Shown piece by piece: positions 1 through 9,984 of a DNA stretch of 64,000 bases (position 1 is its first letter; the number at the start of each line of letters is the position of its first letter). Origin of the DNA: Isoetes taiwanensis (lineage: Eukaryota > Streptophyta > Lycopodiopsida > Isoetales > Isoetaceae); the NCBI GenBank assembly GCA_021234155.1, contig JAJEKV010000017.1, forward strand, positions 18,486,372 through 18,550,371, in the 5' to 3' direction. The notes under the pieces were generated by a model that was given only the letters and a program-made list of their open reading frames with translations, searched no databases and was not told the origin of the DNA. Position numbers and translations under genes: made by a program.

Positions 1-142
1 GTGGTCATGCTTTAGTAAAAAGTAGACTCATTTTGCAATACATATGGTTTTTTTTTATGAACCTACAATGAACATATCAGGAGCTTTAGCAAATGCCATG
101 CGTAATGTCATTTATTTGCAGGATATTAATGATGACAGCAAG

Positions 143-222
143 TAGAAAAATAGTGCAGCCTACCAGTTGCACTAAGCACAAATAGAAAAATAGTGCAGCC
201 TACCAGTTGCACTAAGCACAAA
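143..222. repeat. 40-bp tandem duplication
   Basis: Two head-to-tail copies of a 40-bp unit (143-182 and 183-222) are identical or nearly so. The unit contains the short inverted pair GTGCAG / TTGCAC. No gene is recognisable around it. Confidence 0.85.
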
Positions 223-1280
223 CAGCAACTACGGATGATGGATAATAACATCCTAGCAAAAGAAAGATCTTGTATAATCTTCCAAATGTCTACAAAAAGA
301 TTTGTCTCGTAGTTACCTTTGAGATTCTTCAAAGGCCACAAACAAATGAACAAAAATATGCAGGGCTTATAATACAATTTGAAACTTCAATTTTCTTCCT
401 ACAGTTTATTCACTTCTGGTTTGGCATCTAGAGACACAAAGACTGCAAACCGCCTACAAACAACGATGCAATTTAAAGCTCATGTTTTCAATTGTACCTG
501 TTATTGGAATCACTTGGAGTGGTTATTGGCTAGAGCACAAAACATTAAATAAAAGATCTAGTATCCGGCATGTTGGCAGTGCTTCAATAGAAAAGCCCAA
601 TTTGTTGCATGCCCTGCTCCTCTGCATCGAAACCGATTTAGATGAGTAATGGATGCCAAAGATGTCTAACTATCAAATTCGCAGGTTTTAGCACAACATG
701 GCTAGACAACTCGTTATTGCTAAGAGGAGCTGTTGAGAAGCTTCCAAAACCTTCGGTTCTATTCCTGAACATGCTTAAATATGCTGCTGCTTAAATGCCA
801 TGTCGCTGCTTAAAGCCATCACAAATAGGAGCTTTAAACTTGGACGCTGCCTTGCCCTTAAATATGCCGCCAAGCATCCCTACAACATGCATGCATTTTC
901 GGCTTCTTCTAATCTATCCGGCAAACTAAAGCCCAACTTCGACTTTGGGTCGATGTACGCCTACTCCTCTCTTTTTATTTGAAGGAGAAGATCAAACCAA
1001 AACTTTCCACACTGATCTGGGGGACACATCCAGCTGCCATAACTCACAATCTCTGAGCTCACAAATGTGTACTTCCATAATAATCTAATTCAAAATATCT
1101 CATGGACATCGGATCCTTCCGCAGGCCAATGACTACAACTAGAAACTTAGAAGGGGAACAATCGATTGATGTAAACAGGCGCTATTAGACATGTTTCATG
1201 ACGTTTAAAGCTCACACGATGTCCCAGCGTTGTTCTTCAATCTTCACACACCGCCGTTCTTTATAGCCACAGACCAATGC
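223..1280. other. Non-coding stretch, nothing recognised
   Basis: AT-rich sequence without a convincing coding frame, RNA gene or element terminus. Short ORFs here show no domain or splice signature. A TATA-like CTTTATAG lies near 1259, shortly before the heat-shock-like cluster, so the end of this stretch could be promoter or LTR-like. No partner repeat was found in the window. Confidence 0.4.
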
Positions 1281-1329
1281 TTCTAGAATCTTCTAGTAGT
1301 TCTAGAACCTAGTATGAGCTTCCAGAACC
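1281..1329. promoter_or_regulatory. Heat-shock-element-like cluster
   Basis: Alternating TTC and GAA triplets occur at 5-bp spacing: TTC 1281, GAA 1286, TTC 1291; then, shifted in phase, TTC 1300, GAA 1305, TTC 1320, GAA 1325. Heat shock factors bind inverted nGAAn units at exactly this spacing. The cluster lies about 70 bp left of the Helitron end at 1401. No downstream gene is evident, so regulatory function is inferred from pattern only. Confidence 0.35.
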
Positions 1330-1597
1330 ATCCCTCACCTTTTGTTTATAATTTTTCCCAAGTCGTGTCAATTTTTAAGAGGTAAATTTTATTACGCTTA
1401 TCTACTTACTTAAAAAGTTTTTGCCCTCTCTCTCACCCCGGTGTGCCCTTTCCGGCCGCCGGATGTAACGCTTTTTCCGGCAAAAAACGCGTTTTCCGGC
1501 AAAACTTCTTCTTCCATATTTTTTTCGTTTCTCTTTATTGTTCCGGCAGCAACTTTATCTCTCTTGGTTGTGGGCGGTGCCCGTCGGTTAACGCAGC

Positions 1598-2394
1598 ATG
1601 GCGCGCGGCCAGAGCAAAAGTAATACGTTGCCAGAGCACGTTGATCATTTCAAATGGCGGAAGCGTGCAGAATACTTCATTCGGCAGCAATTAGGCAACA
1701 CATCTAGCCCTCGCTATGGTCCGATGGTTTCTTGCACTCCGCATGCCATGATTAAGGCAATTGGGTTAGTCTGTTCTTTAGGGATTTCCCAGTTTTTGCC
1801 ACAAGCAGGTCAGTATGTTTCCTCTTCCAGCTCCATCGTAGGTTTGAAGGTAATTTTTAACTTATCTCTCTCATTTTTTTTGCAGCTCAAGAGCATTCGG
1901 CTAAACAAAGAAATGCCAAGGTAAATTTTTTCTTCATCCTCTGTTTTTTTAACGTTTGTTTTGAGGTTTCATTCCAGAGTGCAGTAAGTGAGTTCGGAAC
2001 TTGATATTTCATATATGATGCCCTTCCTTCAACGGTCATTTCTTCAAAGATAGCTTAAAAATCCGGCCCCTTTCCTTCAACGCCCACTTCTTCAAGACCC
2101 TTTACAGCTTAAAAATCCCGCCGTTGAAGAAACGAAATGCAGATATTCTTTGTTTGTTTCGTCTGTTTTGTTCCATCTGCCATATTGGAATCACTCCTGC
2201 CATAATATCCTGCTAAGTTCTGCCCCATTGCAACGACTAAGTTCTGCCCTTCTTGCTAAGTTTTGTCCTTTCTTTTCTGCTTCAGATGCATGCGCTGTTA
2301 GGTTAAATTCTCAAATGCATGCTCTAATGCTGTGCAGGCATTCTCCAACGTTCGGATTGAGGCCGTTTTTGCAGTTGCAACCACAGACAAAGAG
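1598..2394 (+). pseudogene. Putative multi-exon ORF carried by Helitron 1
   Basis: An ATG at 1598 opens a frame (start MARGQSKSNTLPEHVDHF) that runs to a GT donor at 1850. A pyrimidine-rich intron ends in TTTTTTTGCAG, giving a 35-nt exon 1886-1920 followed by GTAAAT. Another exon-like block, 2338-2394, lies between GTGCAG and GTAACT. If spliced, all three stay in one open frame (252 nt, then 35 nt, then 57 nt). No domain or family was recognised. It could be a captured gene fragment, a promoter-proximal ORF of the Helitron, or chance. Confidence 0.25.
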
Positions 2395-2399
2395 GTAAC

Positions 2400-5300
2400 T
2401 AAATCTTCTTTTATCTGATGTATTTGGTAATCCAGTTATTTTTCCAGATAGGTAATCTGGCAGGTTATAGATAGGTAATCCGGGAGGTTACGGATGGATA
2501 ACTTTGGCATGCGCTTGCAAATGGCCGCATGAGATTTAGGAAAGGGTAAGAGATATGTTGTAAATATGCAAAACAAATGTCAATGAAGGGGAAGAGAAGC
2601 TGTAGATGGATCCAGATTGAAATGTTACAACAATGAGCAACTTTTGTTTCCAAATTGGTTCAATATACGAGAGGATGCCACGTTTCAGGTAGGTTAGTTT
2701 TGTTTGCTGAAGGTAAAAGGTTTTACCATGAACATATGAGTTTTTGATCTTTACCATGAACCTTTGTTGAAGATAAGAAGACAATCTTGATCAAACCAGG
2801 TGTGCATATGTCGAACAAACCTTTTGTAAGCTGAAAGTTATTGGGAGAAATATTAGCATCTGACAATTGTTGTCTGCATTTGTGTGCCTAATTAGATGCA
2901 GAAACCTATCTTTTGTCCTACTTTTCTGGCATCTATGTCTGTGCAGAGAAAAGAGTGCTCCACCAGATCGAGATTGAGGTTGATGTATAATAGGGGATAA
3001 ATTGAGAGTGAGGTGCAGTGTTGATCAAGGATGATTGGGAAAAGAGGTCTAGCAAATTTTGGCTCCATTTTCTATCGCACAATAGATAATAGATGCATCC
3101 GTAATATAATAACGGATAACTACACGTTCATGCATGCGACCATCTTTCAAACACTTAGATCTGATTTTTTAATGATGGTTATTGGATCTAATCTTTAATT
3201 GTGAGACTATCATATCCAAATAGTAGCTTTTGTATATTATTTTTAGTGAAAATGGCTTTCTTTGTCGCTCTTTGTGTGTTTGTGTTTGCAGAACATCGTG
3301 GCCATCTTTTACGGTGACGTATATATGAAGTATATTTTCAACTTCTCGCTCTAGAGAATATTCACCATTGCTAACAAGGAAGCATGCTGTCCACCTGCTT
3401 CGTATGGGGGAGAAAAGAATAACTGTATATACGCGTTGGAATATTGATATGCAGTACAGAGACAAGCCTCACATTCAAGCTTTTGGTGCTGCAACTCTGG
3501 TAATCCTTTGACCATATTAAGAAAGGTTCATTTCCAACTCCTAATTGATCAAAACTTACATGCCATAGATATTCTTAAGTGAGATCTTTTGCCACACATT
3601 CCATAGAATGGATTTGGAGAGTCCCATTCACTGTGTACAAGCAGGCTTTCTTCGTTTATCCCACTGATTATTAGCTATGGGTTGTGAGTAGTCAAAAACA
3701 GTATGCTTTCAGGGAGGTTAATAATGTGACCTTACCAAATCATGGCAATGAAATAAGGTTACTCTACAAGCCAGGGACATGCACAATAATTTTTATATTT
3801 AATCTTCAAAGCTGGAGTTTAATGTTCAAATTACCAGAACTTGACGATTTTCCATGATTATGAGATTAGAGTTGTCTCTGCAATATGTGAACAGATTTTG
3901 TGAAGTAATATGTTCATATTTGAAGAATCTATTCTGCCAAGCTACTTGAACTTCAAGGAGAACATTGGCCTTTCTTATGTTCAGTGTGTACATTCTGGTC
4001 TGGCTATTGGCATACCTATGAACAACGTATACACAAATTGCTGCAGTATTGTTGTCTAAGGGATTTCAAGGCATTCGCAAAATATGCGCCTCTAACTAAT
4101 GCAAAGGTTATGTTTTTGTACCAAGGATTGAAGTGGCAAGACCAGGTATGTAGCATTTTATTTGTTTCCAGAATAGGCTTTTAATGCGCTGGAATCTACA
4201 TTTATCATGTTTGTTAGAATAAGTTGTTGGCTGAATTACCATTTTATAGTGAAACCATATTTACAATATAATTACACTGGCAATAATCAGAACAAACTTG
4301 AAGGCACCTATATGTTCAGATTTGGGTTATCCGCACTTCTACCAAAGGAGCACATTATGCAGGTTTGTTCAGCTATGCTTTCAAATGTTTGGGTCATTGC
4401 AAGCGAAACATTTGATTCATTTTCAAGCTCCACAAGCAACTTCATCTGTATTTAGTAGTGGATTTGCAGGTAAGGCGAAATTCAGAAAGATTGTAAAGTT
4501 GTAGCATTACTTAGTGCTTCAAGTTTCTTAAATTCTGATTATGAACTCAAATTGTTTGATATTGAAAAACTTTGCCAGAAGTGGATCAGACATTGAAGAT
4601 ATATAATTTGCATGTCGTCCTCTTTTTTTGGTTCTACACGAGTTGTTCTACATGATTTGATTTGGAGATCAAGATTCGTTTTGATTTGTTTTGTTATTGC
4701 TTTTCTAGGCTGGTAGATTAAGACTTCTCAAGCTGCTTGCATTCTATTTGCTGTTGCTTTAGTATCTTCTCTTAAGTTTACTAAATTCGAGGCAGCTTGG
4801 AGCTGGAGCAATCACTTTAGATTGAGGTAATACTTTTCTCTTGATATTTCAAGTGCATTCCTACTGTGCTTTGTGACGGCTAGAACTAGAGGTGAAATAG
4901 CTAGATGAAAGGAGTGACAGATTCATGGCTTTGGCAGGTAGGAAACTTGACATTTTCAACTTCAAAATGCATATAGAGGTCTTCGACAAATTTTATGTAA
5001 GAAGATGGTGGCTATAGAAATAAAGATGGGCTTAAGTACTCTGGTTGAGCAACTCTTAGTTTGTTTCCAACCTTCATCGCGTCTCTGTTTATCTCCTGTG
5101 TATTCTCATTGCCCATTGTAAGCAGCCTCATTCTCCATCTACTTAATATTGCAATGATAAATACTCTTGCTTTGTTGTTTCCAAGCAATTTTGTTCTTAT
5201 GTTTTCAAATGCCTCTTTATACCCTAAATAAGAGAGCAGTACAAAGCCATGGCAAGCAAAATACCAACTTGATTACTTGGTTGAAGAAAATGGGCTCCCT

Positions 5301-6460
5301 TCCTATCCTTCTTTGCAGGAAAAGAGGTATTTTGCCATCGTTTATTTTGTTCTAAAGGTCTGTACGTCTTTATGCATGTGTTGATGTTTGGTGTCCTTGC
5401 CTTTTTTGCACACATACTCAATAAAAACAACTGTCAGTGTTGTTGTGTACTAACTACATGGTTTATGGTAGTTGTTGTGTACTAACTACATGGCCTAATG
5501 GTAGCTGTACTCAAGTGGTCAGTCAGTGGCAGTTATCATGCTCTATATTTTGTGGCAAATGTCCTTCACGTTTGGGTAAACCTAGGTCGAAACTTTTAGA
5601 TCCAAAATAAATTTTTCCAGCTGCATGTTTGCCCTTTGCCAGATGCCAATATTTTAGCATGTTAATGTTTGCTCCTTCCGATGTTATATACTGTAAATTG
5701 TTGCATCAAGGTTTGTCAAAACCACTTTGGGCCCAACATCATTACGTTGAAATTGAACTGTATGCCTGCTGTTGTGTAGACTCGAAATTAGGGTTGTAGA
5801 TTGTTAGGAAATATTTTGCTGGTTGTGAAAATGAAGATATGGTTGCAAAAGCTTGAATTTAAAGAGCTGATTTTTTAGCATCTTAGGTGCAGGTGCTCTC
5901 AGTTTTTATCAGATATATGAATTCTTAATGGTAGTCTTGGAGCTAGATCGTTGTAGAAAATGCCGCGAGCAATAGATATGGAAATGTGGGGACCAAGCTT
6001 CATTTGAAAATATATTTAGTGAGCTTCATAAAAATATGTAGTTTCATGGGTATCACTTCTGCATGCATGTATAGATCAAAGCTATTTCAAAGATACCATC
6101 AGTCTTTATATCAAATGCAACAAGAATATGTTAGGCAAGAGACCAATGTTGGTAATGGAATAATAGTAGTCAGTGTGATAACTTTATTCTTGAGGCATTT
6201 GTAGATGAAGAGAGCTAGAAGATATGGCCAAAATAGGCCCTATTACAAATGATGAGAAAACATGGCAATCTTAACGATGAAAAAGATGTTTTAAGTCCCC
6301 ATAAAGCAAAACACATAAACAAGAATTAGACCCTTTGTCATGTAACCAATTGTTTAGATTGATGTTATTTATAAAAAGCCAAACGTATGAAAACCCCTCA
6401 TATTACAAAATTATTTGTAAATGTCTTTATGAAACAACTCTCTCAAGTTGAACATTAGAA
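2400..6460. other. Helitron 1 body without recognised genes
   Basis: AT-rich sequence with several intron-like T-rich tracts and short ORFs of at most about 100 codons, none with a recognisable domain. A short imperfect tandem (GTTGTGTACTAACTACATGG twice) lies near 5438-5490. Fragments of captured genes may be hidden here but none can be named. Confidence 0.4.
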
Positions 6461-6541
6461 AAAGAATACGTTCCCAACGTTAGCGAAGTCATGAATACGT
6501 TCCTAACGTTGGCCCGGCAACGCCGGGCACACGTTTACTAG

Positions 6542-6640
6542 TCTACTTATTTAAAATGTGGCTTTCCGGCGCTTACGCTTTTCCCGGCAATGTAACGCTT
6601 TTCCCGGCGTTTTATCTTCATGTTTCATTTTTTGTGTCAT
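6542..6640 (+). mobile_element. 5' end of a second Helitron abutting the first
   Basis: Immediately after the CTAG of Helitron 1 the sequence reads TCTACTTATTTAAAA, matching the Helitron 1 5' end at 1401 in 14 of 15 positions. Both ends also share an ATGTAACGCTTTT(T/C)CCGGC block within about 100 bp. This is the head-to-tail arrangement expected of tandem Helitrons. Its own 3' end is not assigned: the next matching terminus on this strand is at 34437, which would imply a 28-kb element with nested insertions. Confidence 0.55.
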
Positions 6641-9467
6641 CGTATTTCTTTTCCGGTTGAGGAGGCACTCGGGTTAGGGTTTTCACAATGCTTCCTTCTA
6701 TTCTGCTCTTTCCAGTTTGCATAGCGCATGCTGCTCTATTGAGCGGGCGTTTCTGAGCCGTTATAGCTTCTTCCATGCTTCGTTTTAGGTTTAAAAGTGG
6801 GATCAAGGATGGAGTAACTCGTGCAAGGAATCGCTGAGAACCAAAGTCCCTCTTTTTTATTTGTTGTTTTGCCAGATTGGAGCTTGGAGTAAATAATGCA
6901 AGGCGTCGCTGAGCTTAGACTCACCGTAGCCCTTCTCTTTTATCTGTTGTTATCCATTTTTTTTAAGTGAGAATCCGCCTTTCATAACCAATCACAGGAG
7001 CAGAATTTCGTTTTGATTCATGGCGGAAGTATTATGGCGGAAGGATTATGGTTGTGTCAGGTAACTGCATTGAGCTTAAGATTTCTTCATGGATGAGTAT
7101 CAAATTTTAATGTTTTTTCTTTTTCTGGCTGAGCAATTTGTTCTATCTCTGCAATCGCAGGAGCAGATCACAAGAGCATAGACGGCTGCTGTTGATCCAT
7201 TGCCACAAGAACTTTGAAGGTGTTGATCCATTTGCGGATGGAAAGCTGTTGAGCAATTTGTTGAGCAATTTGCGAATAGGAAGGTTGATTTTTTCAGAGA
7301 GAGCTAGAGATCTATCATACAGCTGTTTTTATTTCTTAAACGGCAAATAGGCTACGGCCTGACAAATGGTGAGAAGTTAGGCTTAAGGGGTTTATTTTGT
7401 TTCACATATATGAGTTTTTGCTTTGAATCAGACGAATTTGAGTAGTGGCTTGAATCTTCTATGGAATATATCTATTTCAGCATGACGGAAGTTCCGGTTT
7501 GTAGAAGAAACATAAGGCTTTGTTTTTGACATTTTTAGCAGGCCCAATCTAGAGAAGGGTTTAGTTCTATGCAGGCCAAATTCGTTTTTCCTCTATGCTC
7601 TTTGTAGGGAAACTATTTCGGTTATGCTCTTCCTCCACTCCGATCATGCTAGACTTCATATTTTTCTGTCTCTATTGTGCAAGCAGGTATTAATGGGGTT
7701 TAGATCCTGTTATTTGCCCTTTTTTATGCTGCTGGGAAGTAGGAATGTTGGGAGGCAGAAGATATAGCGTTCATCCTGCTATAAGCCATTCATCCTACTA
7801 CAAGTTATATGCTTTCTATTGTATGATCCAAGTCATACACTTTCTATTCCACGATTCAAAGTCTGATCCATATCTGTTTCACGCTCCCCAGATGAAGTCG
7901 CCTCTACACATTCATCCACTTTTAGTTTCAAAGGTATTTTGAGCCCGTAATGGACAGTTTACTTTTTTTCTCAGAATTTTGATTTGCAGCACCTTTACTT
8001 TTCACCAAAATGGTAACAGTAATTTCTTCCTAGAAGCTAGAAAACCATTAGAACCTGATTCTTATAGTGAGGATGGATTTGGTATTTGCCCCGTCATGCT
8101 TGGCCCAGTTCTGGGAATTCACAACAGGTACATTCCTACTTCCTCATCATTTAAATTACTATGCTACTAATACATGGTCTTGACATGCTTACACTTAGGA
8201 ACTGGATATGGATGACGAATATGGATTAGATGTGTGCATCACCATGCTTTCCAAGTTATAACATCTCCACAATAGGTAAAATCCTATGCTAAGTTATTTC
8301 ATGCAGGATAAGTTATGTATTTGGCTATACCAGAATTGGGTTATACTGGGTTATACGACAAGAGCAATGTTAGCGATTGAGCAAAGAAAGGCACTCAGAC
8401 TACCACCTGAGAAATTTTAGCTAGATAATGGATCAAAAAGTAGTTGTTTTTGCTGGTAAACATTTGTTAGAATACTCTGCTATGGTATTTTCCACCTTTT
8501 GATTGTTAGTGCATTTCTACAAGAGCTAACATCACGTTCTGCTGCTCCTTTAGCATCTAATTTTGATATTATGTATTTTACGCATTCATTCACAAGCCTG
8601 AACTTTATTGCAAAAATTCTGTGATCGTATCTTGGAAAGAATGAGAGGATATCTGTTATGTCAAAAGTGAGTATAATGGATAGTAAAATGCATTCTCTTA
8701 TTCGTTTACATCCCTTGCACGATATGCTCATTCATCTCTCTTCTTTTTTATTCATGTCTCTTCCATTTTATGTAGAATTGATTTATTGTCTACCCAATGA
8801 GTTGCAGGACAAATGTTAAAGAAGGTAATAGTACAAATGCACGAAACGGATAGTGAATAAAGTAACAATGATGGTGCCGACCGACCAATGTACTTAATCT
8901 AATTTCATGTCAATATTTATGCTGCTGGGAAGTAGGAATGCTGGGAGGCGGAAGATATAGCGTTCATCCTGCCCCGTCATGCTTGGCCCAGTTCTGGCAA
9001 TTCACAATAGGTACATTCCTACTTCCTCATCATTTAAACGTGTGCTACAGCTGAATTATGAGTCCATTTCATTTGGATTATATGTTACACTATTCATCAT
9101 TGTCAAACTTGATGTAGAATTTCCAAACTGGTGTAGAATTGAATAGAAGCATAATATTCAAGGAGATGGAATATAAATTCCTGAAAGCAATAGCAGGGCC
9201 AATACTCCAACAAACTTACCCAATGAGGAACAAAGTTACAAATATGCAACATCCCTAAGCCATAAAGAAAGGAAACAATGATTGACAAAGCGCCAAATAT
9301 ATAGAGTCTAGACCTATGATTTTCCACCCTTGAATACTGCCTGTTAAAAGGAGAGACTCCTGCAGAATGTATTTTTGAATTAGACCAAGAACGTTCCCAT
9401 AGACACGATTGCAAAAAAAAGAAACAAAAGCAAAGGTTGGATTTGCTATAGAAGTTGTTTAACAGCA
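6641..9467. other. Helitron 2 body region, no recognised gene
   Basis: No domain-bearing frame is seen. Near 6800-6950 two imperfect copies of a block (GTAACTCGTGCAAGGAATCG-like and GTAAATAATGCAAGGCGTCG-like, each followed by CGCTGAG and CTCTTTT) lie in tandem. A short coding-like start, ATGGCGGAAGTATTATGG at 7020, precedes a GTAACT donor. The region ends at the Copia target-site duplication. Confidence 0.35.
8916..9038 (+). repeat. Duplicate of 7723-8155 with a 308-bp internal gap
   Basis: Positions 8916-8972 match 7723-7779, and 8971-9038 match 8088-8155, with a few mismatches. The 308 bp lying between those blocks at 7780-8087 are missing. The junction falls on a shared GC, and the gap does not have GT-AG ends, so this looks like a deletion or template switch rather than splicing. 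Confidence 0.8.
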
Positions 9468-9472
9468 TTTGT
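9468..9472. repeat. Target site duplication TTTGT, left copy
   Basis: TTTGT flanks the left Copia LTR and recurs at 14829-14833 right of the other LTR. A 5-bp duplication is what Copia integrase makes. Confidence 0.9.
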
Positions 9473-9984
9473 TGTTAGAATCAGAGCTTGGGATTTGAAC
9501 CCAAGTGTGCCAAGACTCTGTCTCCTTCAAACCCTCCCCGCTCCTATAGCTGCATACACACCCTGTATCTGCACTCAGCTTGTTATATTCTATCACCATC
9601 ATTCATCTATTTATTTTCTTATCAACCTGGATATATCCACTTGTCAAATCGTGCATGCCCTTTATATAGAAAGTTTTCCAACTTGCCTAAATAATAGGAT
9701 GCCCTGTTGTCCTTAAGTTCCAGCTGTCGTTGACTTTGACCCATTTGACCAGTCAACCCAAAACCCTAAGTGGCGGGCAGGGAGTATCAAGAGTTTTCTG
9801 GCGAGCCTAGCAATGTCTGGGTAGTACCAGCCCGCCACCTTAATTTTTCCACATATTTTTCATACTTCCTTAGGTTGATCTACTGCCACTGCTTCTCATA
9901 GATCAATGTTGACACTCTAATCTACTGCCACTGCTTCTCATAGATTAGAATATCACATGACACATAATTTTGTCATTTCCAACA
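9473..9984 (-). repeat. Copia 1 3' LTR
   Basis: 512 bp, bounded by TG and CA. It is the downstream LTR because the element reads on the minus strand. The polypurine tract adjoins it at 9985-9995. Confidence 0.93.

Larger units (their letters stand above)
1401..6541 (+). mobile_element. Helitron 1 (non-autonomous), complete termini
   Basis: The element starts with TCTACTTACTTAAAA directly after an A and ends with CTAG directly before a T, the A/T target context used by Helitrons. Upstream of CTAG is a perfect 7-bp-stem hairpin (GCCCGGC 6512-6518, loop AAC, GCCGGGC 6522-6528), 13 nt from the end, the classic Helitron 3' structure. No Rep/helicase gene lies inside, so it is non-autonomous. The interior carries exon-like pieces with splice sites and no recognised gene. 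A 20-bp direct repeat (AATACGTTCCYAACGTTRGC) occurs twice just before the hairpin. The same 5' motif begins again at 6542, and the same 3' end occurs at 34437 and, diverged, at 50698. Confidence 0.75.

Noticed and set aside
5136-5151. Helitron 5' end (ATCTACTTAATATTG)
   Set aside because: Matches only the first eight bases of the terminus and lacks the following shared block; lies inside Helitron 1.
9103-9468. 121-codon minus-strand ORF ending at the Copia target site
   Set aside because: No domain, Phe/Leu/Ser-rich as expected of AT-rich random sequence, and no splice or start support.
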